From JANLSO01 sp031362405 (GTDB lineage: Bacteria; Actinomycetota; Thermoleophilia; Miltoncostaeales; Miltoncostaeaceae), in the NCBI GenBank assembly GCA_031362405.1, contig JANLSO010000056.1, positions 16,921-80,920 of the forward strand: a stretch of DNA of 64,000 bases, written 5' to 3'. A model generated the notes under the pieces. That model was not told the origin of the DNA, ran no database searches, and worked only from the letters and a program-made list of their open reading frames with translations. Of this stretch, positions 1-7,763 are shown piece by piece (the first letter of the stretch is position 1; each line of letters starts with the position of its first letter). The position numbers and the translations under genes are program-made.

Positions 1-1223
1 CGGTGCAGGCGGGCCTCGTCGAGGCGCTCGGGGCTGCAGGGTCGAAGGTCGTTGCGGTCGCCGACCCCGACCAGTCGATCTATGGGTGGCGGGGAGCCGA
101 TCCCGAGGTCGTCTCCCGCTTCGCCGCGGTTGCCGGTACTCACGTCGTCCACCTGGGGCGCAACTACCGTTCGTCGGCGGAGATCGTCGACTTCGCCCAG
201 GCGAGTCTTCCCGCCGGAAACCCCTGGGGAAAGAAGCTCACGGCAATGCGACCGTCGCTCGGGGCGCGACCCGTTGTGGCGCACCTGTCGTCGGTTGGTG
301 ACGAGGCCGCCTTCGTCACCCAGCGCATCGCGGATCTCATCACCGAGGGGCGCGACCCCGGCGATATCGGGGTGCTCTACCGCGCCCACCACCACTCGGT
401 CGACCTGCAACTGGCCCTGGCCGAGGCCGGTGTCGAGTTCGAGCTGTACTCCGGCTCTCGGTTTGTGGAGAGCGCGCACGTCAAGGATGTCCTCGCGTTC
501 TGCCGGCTGCGCCACAACCCCCGCGACACCCTGGCGTGGAGCCGGGCGCTGCGACTTGGCGAGCGGGTGGGCGAGCGGTCGAGCGCCCGGGCCATCGAGG
601 CGATCGGTGAATGCGACGACCTGGCCACTGCAGTTGGTCGGCTGGAGAGCATCGATGGCCCGGCCGGCCGGGGTCCGCTCCTTGACACGTTTCGCCGGGT
701 CTCCGAGACCGACCGGCCCGAGGAGATGGTGCTGCACGTCGCCCGATCGGAGTGGTATCGCGATCACCTGACGTCGCGCTATCCGAACGCCTCCGATCGC
801 GAGGCCGATCTCGCACGGTTGGCCGAGATCGCGGCCCGCTCAGAAGATGTCGAGCGGCTGCTGGCGGATCTCCAACTTGCCGAGCGGGTGGAGGTCGACG
901 AAGACACCTCCGGTCCGGCGCGCCGGGTGGCCTTGTCGTCAGTCCATCAGGCCAAAGGCCTCGAGTGGCCCGTGGTCTTTGTGCTCCAGGTCGAAGCGGG
1001 CTCGTTCCCGTCGAGCTGGGCGCTCAGCGAGGGCCGGCTGGATGAAGAAGAGCGCCTCTTCTACGTGGCGGTTACCCGGGCCGCTGACGAGCTCTACATG
1101 TGCCGCCCGATCCAGGCCAAGCGCCCGTGGGATACAGGCGCCAACCGGGTGGTGATCAACAGCGGCATGGGTTTCCTCGACCGAGACCTCTCCGGCCTCG
1201 TCCACGAATGGTCGGTCCGGTAA
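1..1223 (+). CDS. UvrD/PcrA-like superfamily 1 DNA helicase, C-terminal part (5' truncated by window)
   Basis: An ATP-dependent 3'-5' DNA helicase of the UvrD/Rep/PcrA group, acting in repair and replication restart. The reading frame is open from the first bases, so the N-terminal Walker A part lies outside the window. Visible motifs, counted from base 3, are DPDQSIYGWRGA at about residue 22 (motif III), GRNYRSS at about 52 (motif IV), VHQAKGLEWPVV near 313 (motif V) and FYVAVTRA near 353 (motif VI). All are intact, so the gene is probably functional. It ends five bases before the stop of a decayed gene on the other strand. The exact paralogue (UvrD, PcrA or a shorter UvrD2-like form) cannot be decided without the missing half. 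Confidence 0.93.
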   Translation, partial: VQAGLVEALGAAGSKVVAVADPDQSIYGWRGADPEVVSRFAAVAGTHVVHLGRNYRSSAEIVDFAQASLPAGNPWGKKLTAMRPSLGARPVVAHLSSVGDEAAFVTQRIADLITEGRDPGDIGVLYRAHHHSVDLQLALAEAGVEFELYSGSRFVESAHVKDVLAFCRLRHNPRDTLAWSRALRLGERVGERSSARAIEAIGECDDLATAVGRLESIDGPAGRGPLLDTFRRVSETDRPEEMVLHVARSEWYRDHLTSRYPNASDREADLARLAEIAARSEDVERLLADLQLAERVEVDEDTSGPARRVALSSVHQAKGLEWPVVFVLQVEAGSFPSSWALSEGRLDEEERLFYVAVTRAADELYMCRPIQAKRPWDTGANRVVINSGMGFLDRDLSGLVHEWSVR

Positions 1224-1227
1224 GCCG

Positions 1228-1742
1228 TCAAGGGCTCGCACAGACGACGAAGGCCGTTGGGATGATCGAAGCGTTCCCGGTGTTGCGAACGACCGAACCC
1301 CATCCGGTAGGTAGGAGTCCCGCCCGAGTCGGGCCACGTGCCATCCGGACCGAGCGCGAAGCTCCGAGAGAGATCCACAAAGTCTGCGCTGGCGCCGCCG
1401 GAGACTGCTCGCACGCCATCCGCGCAGAGGGCACTCAATGACTCGCTTGAGTTAAGGGCAAGGGGCTTTGAGGGACGGCGGTCGCGCACCACTACGCTGG
1501 TTGCTCCAGGCGCACGCTGAGGGCCCTGAACACCGGCCACCACAACGCCTTCGGCGAAGTCGGCCTTCGTGAGGGATGCGCCCAGACCGTGTTCGAGGGG
1601 ACGGCGCCGTTCTTGAGCTGGGGTCTGTGCCGACGCTGCCGGGGTCGAGGGCGGTGACGGCGTACGAGGTGCCGCCGAGGGCGACGAACAGCGCGAGCAG
1701 CGCCACATGGTGTCGCCGGACATACTCATGAGCAGTGGACAT
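1228..1742 (-). pseudogene. Frameshifted secreted protein of the Solirubrobacterales RRHHVALLALFVALGG family
   Basis: The start (ATG at 1742) encodes a typical signal segment, YVRRHHVALLALFVALGG, followed by TSYAVTALDPGSVG. After that the family pattern continues only by changing frame. LTKADFAEGVVVAGVQGPQ and SALCADGVRAVSGG are read in a second frame (about 1600 to 1300). The family-like ending VVRNTGNASIIPTAFVVCASP is read in a third frame and stops at 1228. At least two frameshifts therefore break an otherwise recognisable gene. Proteins with this N-terminus are abundant in Solirubrobacterales and are thought to be exported; their function is unknown. Sequencing error is an alternative to true decay. 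Confidence 0.75.
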
Positions 1743-1820
1743 GACGACGACACCCCTGAGTCTCGATTTGCGCGCGACGCTTGCACACCGTGATATGAAC
1801 GGTCAGGCGCGCATTCCGCG

Positions 1821-2663
1821 ATGATCATCTGCCCGGGTAACGGCACGTTGACGGTCGTTAAGCAGGTCGACCATCAGAGGCAGTGCGGAGTCTTCGCGCG
1901 GGCCTGGGGCAACGAGGAGTTCTCGCGACCCCCGGCCTACGACGACCTGATCGCCGCGGCCGAGATTCACGACGAGGGCTGGCGGACCTGGGAAGAGCAC
2001 CCGTGCGTCGATGCAGCCGGGCGCCCGGTCGACTTCCCCGATCTCGCCCGAGACGACCACATCCCCCTCTACGAGCGGGGAATCCGCGCGGCGGTTGACG
2101 CCGGGCCGCGCGTCGGCCTGATCGTGAGCCTGCACGGGCAGGGTCTGTACGAGAAGCGCCTGGGCCTCGATGGCGCAGTACCCGCACGCGAGACCCGACC
2201 GGCAGCGGAGCAGGTCTTTCTCGCGACCCAAGACGACCTTCAGGTGGGTCTCCGGGCTCAGATCGACGGCCCTGACGTCGCGGAGTGGGCGTGGGCGGGC
2301 TTCCGGCTGCTCCAGGCCTGGGACGCACTCAGCCTCTACCTCACCTGGCGTGGTCTGCCGCGAGGCGCGACGTGGACGCTGCCGCGCGTCCCGAGATACG
2401 TCGGTGACGACGGGGTAGAGGTGCGGCTACGACCCGCAGATGCGCACAGATCGGTGCCGGGCACCGATCTGTGCGCATCTGCGTGCACCGTCGACCCCTG
2501 GCCCTTTCGGGGCGACCTCGTGGAGGCTCCCGTGGCCATGCGAGCCATCCCCGATCGCACGTACGCCAACGACAGCGATCTCGCCGAAGAACTCGATCGG
2601 CAACCGTCGAGGGTCTGGTCGCTCGCGTTGCATCCCGTCCCTCACAAGCCCCGCTCATCGTGA
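1821..2663 (+). CDS. DUF3891 family protein carrying an in-frame palindromic insertion
   Basis: A 280-residue protein. The N-terminal part (VDHQRQCGVFARAWGN, then AAEIHDEGWRTWEEHP) is characteristic of DUF3891, a family of unknown function with conserved His/Asp residues that suggest a metal-dependent enzyme. The C-terminal end, DPWPFRGDLVEAPVAMRAIP, is also typical. Between them, residues 206-221 (ADAHRSVPGTDLCASA) are encoded exactly by a 49-bp perfect palindrome at 2435-2483 that belongs to the dispersed repeat family of this window. The frame is kept on both sides. ATG at 1821 is chosen because the family homology starts there. The insertion lies in a region that is likely a surface loop, so activity may survive. 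Confidence 0.85.
   Translation: MIICPGNGTLTVVKQVDHQRQCGVFARAWGNEEFSRPPAYDDLIAAAEIHDEGWRTWEEHPCVDAAGRPVDFPDLARDDHIPLYERGIRAAVDAGPRVGLIVSLHGQGLYEKRLGLDGAVPARETRPAAEQVFLATQDDLQVGLRAQIDGPDVAEWAWAGFRLLQAWDALSLYLTWRGLPRGATWTLPRVPRYVGDDGVEVRLRPADAHRSVPGTDLCASACTVDPWPFRGDLVEAPVAMRAIPDRTYANDSDLAEELDRQPSRVWSLALHPVPHKPRSS
2435..2483. repeat. Palindromic repeat A (type II arms), inside the DUF3891 coding region
   Basis: A perfect inverted repeat with two 24-base arms and a single central base at 2459. The core is GGTGCC-G-GGCACC and the arms read outward as GATCTGTGCGCATCTGCG on the right side. It is translated in frame as part of the DUF3891 protein. Because it is palindromic, the opposite strand can encode the same peptide. 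Related copies lie at 10094 and 59437 (same arm type) and at 2679, 19739, 48769 and 63755 (other arm type). Confidence 0.93.
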
Positions 2664-2678
2664 CTGCGAGCAGTCGTT

Positions 2679-2710
2679 GTCAACATCCGGTGCGCGCACC
2701 GGATGTTGAC
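2679..2710. repeat. Palindromic repeat B (type I arms)
   Basis: A perfect 32-bp palindrome, GTCAACATCCGGTGCG and its complement, with an even centre. It lies 15 bases after the DUF3891 stop codon, between that gene and the convergent DUF429 gene. There is no T-run after it, so it is not a classic intrinsic terminator, although the hairpin could still protect an mRNA end. Its arm GTCAACATC matches copy E at 48769. Confidence 0.9.
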
Positions 2711-2802
2711 TTCGTGATCGGCGGCACAACGTGTTGGGTGTTGAGGTGGGCGGCGTGCGGGGTTGGCGCGGCCTCGTGACGCGCATTGTGATGACCCGCC
2801 TG

Positions 2803-3588
2803 TTAGCGCGGGTAGCTGATCGCCACCCCTTCGGCGCGCATACGCTCGACGTTGATGGCAGCCCGATCGCGCATGTCTGCGTCGGCGAGGATCGCCGTGG
2901 GAGGTTCGTCTCCTAAAATCAGGATGTGCTCGGGCGTATGGATCAGGCGGTGTGCGACGAGGGCGCAGGCGATTGCATCCAGACGTGCGGCGTCGGCGAT
3001 GGCGTCCCAATCGTCGCGCGGCACCCCTGGCCACCAGTCACCGAGTTCGACGGCCTCGGAAAGAAGGTCGGCGGCAGCAACGAGGCCGTCGGGGCGCGCC
3101 CTACCCGTTCCCTTCGGGCGATATCTCGGGGCACGCGTCCCGAGCCATGCGGCTCGGTATGCGGCGATGCCGAGGGGAACGCCATCCTCGGGGCGCCCCC
3201 GCTGCCATGACAGCTGTCGCAGCACTGCTTCGGGAAGGGTCTCGACGAGTCGCCGCTCGGGCGAGGTGAGGGCCGAGCGCAGCGCTTCGCCGCGGCAACC
3301 GCCAAAGACCTGTTGCATACGCGCGCGCGACACGGGAAAGGCGGGCATATCCAGCCAAGAAAGCAGAGTTTCGACGGTCCGTTGGCCTCGCTCATTGGGC
3401 ACATGCAGCGGCGCGTCGATCGCGAACACGGCCGGCCCGGCAGGCACCGCCGACTCGATGTCGGCGTCGGTGTCGAGGATCTCCAGACGTACCAACCGGC
3501 CAGACGGATCGATTTCGGCGAGCACCGACGGCCGCGGTGTTCCGAGGAGGTCTCTTGATGGCATCAGATGCAGGCCCAGCGCAATCAC
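2803..3588 (-). CDS. DUF429 family protein (predicted RNase H-fold nuclease)
   Basis: Family features are the N-terminal strand VIALGLHLMPSRDLLG, the conserved FAIDAPLHVP around residue 57, the ERLVETLPEA region, and a late DAIACALVAHRL helix. DUF429 proteins are predicted to have an RNase H-like fold with acidic catalytic residues. Here the first expected acidic position of the GxDxA-type strand reads GLHL, so one possible ligand is missing. GTG at 3588 is preferred because GAAGG lies 7 bases upstream and the family begins there; a TTG at 3612 is the alternative. The gene is convergent with DUF3891, with palindrome B between them. Confidence 0.72.
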   Translation of the reverse strand: MIALGLHLMPSRDLLGTPRPSVLAEIDPSGRLVRLEILDTDADIESAVPAGPAVFAIDAPLHVPNERGQRTVETLLSWLDMPAFPVSRARMQQVFGGCRGEALRSALTSPERRLVETLPEAVLRQLSWQRGRPEDGVPLGIAAYRAAWLGTRAPRYRPKGTGRARPDGLVAAADLLSEAVELGDWWPGVPRDDWDAIADAARLDAIACALVAHRLIHTPEHILILGDEPPTAILADADMRDRAAINVERMRAEGVAISYPR

Positions 3589-3678
3589 GACGTGGCCTTC
3601 GGCGACGGCCAACTGGACGCCGCGCCACGGCCCCGACTAGTCTGGCCCGATAAGCAACCCTCGAGGAGTGATGGCGTC

Positions 3679-3963
3679 ATGACTGCACTGCTGCTTTTAC
3701 TGGTAGCTGCCCTTGCGCCGTGGATTGTGCACCTTGCCCCGCCCCGCCAGCGGCCGCTGGCCCTTGTCGGCGTTGTCGGCGTCTTCCTTCTGTTCGGCAT
3801 CTTTACGAGTGCCAACCCCATCACCGCCTGGGAAAGCTGGGTTGGCCTGGCCGCCGGCGTCATCAGCGTTGTCGCTCTCTCCGCGGCCGGCGGCAGCGCA
3901 GGACCCCGTCGACCCGCGTCACGACGCGGCACCTACGATGACGACGGCGGCAGCACCGCTTAG
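3679..3963 (+). CDS. Small two- or three-helix membrane protein, unknown function
   Basis: A 94-residue protein starting MTALLLLLVAALAPWIVHL. Hydrophobic segments lie at about 2-18, 27-43 and 53-68, and the C-terminal tail is charged (PRRPASRRGTYDDDGG). The ATG at 3679 is supported by GAGGAG about 9 bases upstream. No catalytic motif is visible and I do not recognise the family. It ends by overlapping, tail to tail, the stop codon of a PIN-domain remnant on the other strand. Confidence 0.65.
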   Translation: MTALLLLLVAALAPWIVHLAPPRQRPLALVGVVGVFLLFGIFTSANPITAWESWVGLAAGVISVVALSAAGGSAGPRRPASRRGTYDDDGGSTA

Positions 3964-4144
3964 TCGCGGGGCGAGAGCACGCCGAAGCCGCCATCGCTCG
4001 CGGCGTGGCCAAGGCGGTCGTCGTAGGTGACGGTGGCATCAATTTGGGGGCCAGGGTGCGTGTGGTCGCGAGATGGATCGCGTCGAGCGAGTGCAGACCT
4101 CGGTCGGGTCCATTCATCGCCGCATCGTCGGTGCAGGTCGTCAC
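3960..4144 (-). pseudogene. VapC-like PIN-domain toxin remnant (C-terminal part, frameshifted)
   Basis: The minus strand reads GLHSLDAIHLATTRTLAP in one frame. It then continues, after a single frame change near 4055, as QIDATVTYDDRLGHAASDGG and FGVLSPRD, with a TAA stop at 3962-3960. SLDAIHLAT and TYDDRL followed by GxxVLSPG are the classic C-terminal half of type II VapC toxins, which are Mg-dependent RNases. The N-terminal half, with the first catalytic Asp, is absent because the next gene begins at 4167. It is therefore a dead toxin fragment. No antitoxin remains beside it. Confidence 0.72.
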
Positions 4145-4166
4145 GACGGGCCGTGACGTCGGCAGG

Positions 4167-5573
4167 TCAGGGGTCGTTGGGCTCGAGGTACTCGTCGATC
4201 ACCGTCTGCGCGCGCTGCGGGTCGTTCGTGAGGATCAAACCGCGACGTAGCGCCTTCACCCCGGCGGCCTTGCTCCCGGAGGCGATCAGGGCGATGCCCT
4301 GAGCAACCTGGGCGTTGTCGTACGTCGGGTCAAGGCTCACCGCAGCTCGAGCGGCCACGACGGCTTCGGCGGGTTTCGTGGCGCGCACCAGCGAGAAGGC
4401 CGCAAAACTCGGCGAGGCCGGGTCACCGGTGTCGATCGCCTGTGCCGCCTGGAACGCCGCGGCCGCCTCCGGATTCTTGCCGAGGGCGTCGAGGGTCACC
4501 CCGCGACCGAACTGGGCTTCGGCGAGCTTTGGGTCTTTGCGAGCCGCACGGTTGTAGGCGCCAAGGGCCTTCTTATTCTGCTTGAGCGCGACCTGCAGCT
4601 CCGCCTGGATCAGCTCGCCCGGGGCGCTGGTCTTCCAGGCCTTCGGCCAGGTGCTGATGAGCTCCTCGGCATCGGCCGGCTTGCCGGTATCGATGAGGTA
4701 GCGGGCCCGCGCGACGGCGTAGGCGTACTGCGTGGGTTCACGTTTGGCGAGCACCGTGAGTGCGGCCGCGAAGTCGGGCAGGGCGTTCCAGTCGGGCTTC
4801 ACGGTCGTCCCGAATGTGAGCTGTTGGGTGCCGCGCCGCACGATGATCGGCGTATCGGTGTCGGCCTTCAGGCCTCGTAATGCAGTACCCATGGAGCCGG
4901 TCGTCAGCGTTTGTTTGCCACCGATGCTGAGGATGACATCGCCGCGGCGGATCCCGCCGGCAATCGCGTCGCCCTTGGGAGCGAGAGCCACAACCAACTG
5001 GCCGCCCTGATTGGGGACCTTCAAGCTGCGGGCGAACTGGGGCCACAGGGGCACCGTGTAGGTGTCGAGGCGGCCGCGGGGCGCGGTCAACTTCAGCGAG
5101 ATGACCTTCTCGATCGGTGCCGACACGCGGTTCTTGGAGTCGGTGGCCTGCACGCGCACCCGGTACTTGCCGGCCGGGAGCTGGAAGCGCTTGTCGTTGG
5201 TGGCCTCGATCATGAAATAAACCCGCCCCGGCGCGTCGGCACCGGGTGACGCGATCGTCTTGACGAGGTCACCCGAGCTGACGGCAAACACTTGGACGCC
5301 CACCCGCGCCGATGTTGCCGTGCGGATGCCGACGAGAAAGCGGGCGTGCCCCTGCCGCAGGCTGACCACCGACGACAGCTTCAGGCCGCTGAGCTTCGGC
5401 GGCCCCGCAACGGCCGTCGGGGGTGTGATCGTCGCCGGTGCGGTTGTGGTCGTCGGGGTCGACGTCGTCGTGGGGGCCGGGTCGGGGGCCTGCCCCAAAG
5501 CGACGACGCCGGAAAGTGTCCACGTGGTGACGAAGCCACTAACGATAACGGAGAAAATGCGGGTTCGCGTCAT
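4167..5573 (-). CDS. Exported PDZ-domain protein with TPR-like repeats
   Basis: Starting at ATG 5573, the protein (468 residues) has a signal segment (MTRTRIFSVIVSGFVTTWTL), then a Thr/Pro-rich linker (about 30-52). A beta-rich domain follows, with the phrase QLPAGKYRVRVQATDSKNRVS. Next is a PDZ domain (about 170-260; GIRRGDVILSIGGKQ and PIIVRRG). The C-terminal half contains tetratricopeptide-like helices (AYNRAARKDPKLAEAQFGRG, FQAAQAIDTGDPASPSF). It has no protease triad, so it is probably a cell-surface scaffold that binds peptides. An upstream in-frame ATG at 5594 gives a less natural signal peptide. It is divergent from the thymidine phosphorylase gene, with a promoter region of about 40 bases. 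Confidence 0.75.
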   Translation of the reverse strand: MTRTRIFSVIVSGFVTTWTLSGVVALGQAPDPAPTTTSTPTTTTAPATITPPTAVAGPPKLSGLKLSSVVSLRQGHARFLVGIRTATSARVGVQVFAVSSGDLVKTIASPGADAPGRVYFMIEATNDKRFQLPAGKYRVRVQATDSKNRVSAPIEKVISLKLTAPRGRLDTYTVPLWPQFARSLKVPNQGGQLVVALAPKGDAIAGGIRRGDVILSIGGKQTLTTGSMGTALRGLKADTDTPIIVRRGTQQLTFGTTVKPDWNALPDFAAALTVLAKREPTQYAYAVARARYLIDTGKPADAEELISTWPKAWKTSAPGELIQAELQVALKQNKKALGAYNRAARKDPKLAEAQFGRGVTLDALGKNPEAAAAFQAAQAIDTGDPASPSFAAFSLVRATKPAEAVVAARAAVSLDPTYDNAQVAQGIALIASGSKAAGVKALRRGLILTNDPQRAQTVIDEYLEPNDP

Positions 5574-5614
5574 GGCGGATGAGGTTACCAGCACCCCTGT
5601 ACGCTCCGCGATCG

Positions 5615-6925
5615 ATGTCGGTCCCGCTCGCCCCTCTCGAGCTCCTCGAGCGCAGCCGACGCGGCGAGACCGTTGACGCCGAGAGCGTCGCGTACTTCGT
5701 GCGCAACTGGTTCGGCGGCGGCGCGACCGATGCCCAGATGGCCGCGTGGTGCATGCTGGCCTGCCTGCAGGGGCTCGATTCGGCCGCCGTGGCCGCCCTC
5801 ACGGCCGAGCTGATCGCCACCGGGGACCGCCTTGATCTGGGCTCGTTGGGCCCGACGGGCGACACCCATTCGACCGGCGGAGTCGGGGACACCACCACTT
5901 TGGTTGCGGTGCCGATCGCCGCCGCCCTCGGGGTGCGGGTCGCCAAGATGAGCGGCCGCGGGTTGGCGCATACAGGTGGCACCGTCGACAAATTGGAGGC
6001 CATTCCCGGGTACCAGGCCGACCTGCATCTGGCCGATTTCGTTCGGCAGATCAAGGATGTCGGCTGTGCAGTGATCTCCCAGACCGATCGGCTCACCCCG
6101 GGCGACAAACGTCTGTACGCGCTTCGCGACCAGACCGCCACGGTGCAGAGCGCCGGGCTGATCGCCGCATCGATCATGAGCAAGAAGCTCGCGGGTGGGG
6201 CATCGGCCATCGCCCTCGACGTGAAGTGCGGCGATGGCGCGTTCTTCGCGACGCCCGAGGAGGCCCGACACGCCGCCGAGCTGATGGTCTCGCTCGCGGA
6301 GCCCTGGGGGCGGACCGTGCGTTGGATGGCCACCGACATGAGTCAGCCTCTTGGCGGCGCCGTCGGGAACGCTCTGGAGGTGCGACAGGCCGCCGCCGTG
6401 CTGCGCGGGGCGGGACCACCCGACCTGCGCGAGCTCGGCCTGCGCGTCGCGGCCGAGCTGGCCGAAGCCTCCGGTGTCGCCCCCGTCGGCGACGGCCTTG
6501 CGCGGGCCGAAGCCACGATCATCGACGGAACCGCCCTGGCCATGGCCGAGCGGTGGGTCGAGGCCCAGGGCGGCGAGCCCGCCGTGTGGACCGACGACGA
6601 CGCGCTGCCGTCGGCGCCGATCCGGCTGGATGTCGTCGCCCCCCACGACGGGTGGCTGGCCGCGCTTCCGGCGCGGGCGCTCGGAGAGGCCGCCCGGCGG
6701 CTCGGTGCCGGCCGCCTGCATCCTTCGCAGAACGTCGATCCGGCGGTGGGTCTGGAATTGCGCGCCAAGGTCGGCCACGCGGTGACCGCGGGCGAGCCGG
6801 TGATCGTCGTGCACGCCCGCGATATGGCCTTGGCCGAGGCGTGTGTCGCTAACCTGGCCACGCGCATCGTCGTCTCGCAGACACAGGTCGCCGCGCCGCC
6901 CCTCATCGTGGCGAGCGATGCCTGA
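5615..6925 (+). CDS. deoA: Thymidine / pyrimidine-nucleoside phosphorylase
   Basis: A 436-residue enzyme that splits thymidine or other pyrimidine deoxynucleosides with phosphate to the free base and deoxyribose-1-phosphate (pyrimidine salvage). The phosphate/nucleoside signature KMSGRGLAHTGGTVDKLEAI is intact, as are STGGVGDTTTL upstream and SIMSKKLAGGASAIALDVK downstream. A C-terminal PYNP domain (LRAKVGHAVTAGEPVIVVHA) completes the family architecture. ATG at 5615 is chosen because the conserved sequence begins there; no clear ribosome site is seen, suggesting a leaderless start. The stop overlaps the mutM start by 8 bases, so the two genes are co-transcribed. Whether it is strict deoA or the broader pdp type is not certain. 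Confidence 0.93.
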   Translation: MSVPLAPLELLERSRRGETVDAESVAYFVRNWFGGGATDAQMAAWCMLACLQGLDSAAVAALTAELIATGDRLDLGSLGPTGDTHSTGGVGDTTTLVAVPIAAALGVRVAKMSGRGLAHTGGTVDKLEAIPGYQADLHLADFVRQIKDVGCAVISQTDRLTPGDKRLYALRDQTATVQSAGLIAASIMSKKLAGGASAIALDVKCGDGAFFATPEEARHAAELMVSLAEPWGRTVRWMATDMSQPLGGAVGNALEVRQAAAVLRGAGPPDLRELGLRVAAELAEASGVAPVGDGLARAEATIIDGTALAMAERWVEAQGGEPAVWTDDDALPSAPIRLDVVAPHDGWLAALPARALGEAARRLGAGRLHPSQNVDPAVGLELRAKVGHAVTAGEPVIVVHARDMALAEACVANLATRIVVSQTQVAAPPLIVASDA

Positions 6926-7763
6926 GCTTCCCGAGGTCGAGACGATCCGGCGCCAGTTGAGCGAGCGCATCCCGGGCCGCACGATCACCCGGTTCGACGT
7001 GCTCGACCCGCGCCTGACCGCCCCGGACGACCCCGAGGCCGTTGCTGCCGAGGTGGTCGGGCAGCGCATCGAAAGCGTCGAGCGGCGTGGGAAATACCTG
7101 CTCATACGGCTTTCCGGCGGGGAGACCCTCGCCGCACATCTGCGCATGACGGGTCGTCTGCATTGGCGGGCGGGCCCACCTGCCGAGGGCGAACGTTTCG
7201 TGCGCGCGGTGATCGACCTCGACGACGGTGCCACGCTGACGTTCGGCGACCAGCGCCGCTTCGGCCGGGCGTGGATCATCCCCGCGGGTACCGATGAGGC
7301 CGGCTACTGGCGCGGCCGGGTTGGCCTGGAGCCGCTCACGAAGGCGTTCACCGCCGACGAGCTTGGGCGTCTCATGGACGGGCGACGGATCGTCATCAAA
7401 GCGGCCCTTCTGAACCAGGCCCTCGTGGCGGGAATCGGAAACATGTACGCCGACGAGGCCCTCTTTCAGGCCAGGGTGCACCCCGAACGGCCCGCCGGGT
7501 CGCTGTCGCGAAGTGAACACGTGCGCCTGCACCGTGCCGTGCGCGATCGCCTGCGCGCCGCGATCGACGCCGGCGGCGCGTCGATCGACACGTACCGCGA
7601 CGGCCTCGGAAACAAGGGCGAGATGCAGAACCTGCTGCGGGTCCACCTGCACGCGGGCGAGCCGTGCCCGCGGTGCCGCCAGATCATCCGAAAGACGCGC
7701 GTCGCCCAACGCGGTACCTATTGGTGCCCGCGCTGCCAGCCCCGCTTCGGAGGCTCGGCGTGA
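6918..7763 (+). CDS. mutM: Formamidopyrimidine-DNA glycosylase (Fpg/MutM)
   Basis: A base-excision repair enzyme that removes 8-oxoguanine and formamidopyrimidines and nicks the abasic site. The protein is 281 residues, the usual length. It begins MPELPEVETIRR, so the catalytic N-terminal Pro2 and Glu3 are present. The conserved lysine lies in RRGKYLLIRL near 58, and NMYADEALF gives the helix-two-turn-helix region. A C-terminal zinc finger runs from CPRC at about 248 to CPRC at about 269. It overlaps deoA upstream and shares GTGA with the peptidase gene downstream. Confidence 0.96.
   Translation: MPELPEVETIRRQLSERIPGRTITRFDVLDPRLTAPDDPEAVAAEVVGQRIESVERRGKYLLIRLSGGETLAAHLRMTGRLHWRAGPPAEGERFVRAVIDLDDGATLTFGDQRRFGRAWIIPAGTDEAGYWRGRVGLEPLTKAFTADELGRLMDGRRIVIKAALLNQALVAGIGNMYADEALFQARVHPERPAGSLSRSEHVRLHRAVRDRLRAAIDAGGASIDTYRDGLGNKGEMQNLLRVHLHAGEPCPRCRQIIRKTRVAQRGTYWCPRCQPRFGGSA

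Noticed and set aside
2679..2710. The palindromes as ordinary intrinsic terminators
   Set aside because: No T-run follows any of the seven copies, one copy is inside a coding region and two lie in 5' regions.
5585..7279. A long open frame on the minus strand opposite deoA and mutM
   Set aside because: It is a shadow of GC-rich codons; the plus strand carries two certain enzymes with intact motifs, and the shadow has no domain.
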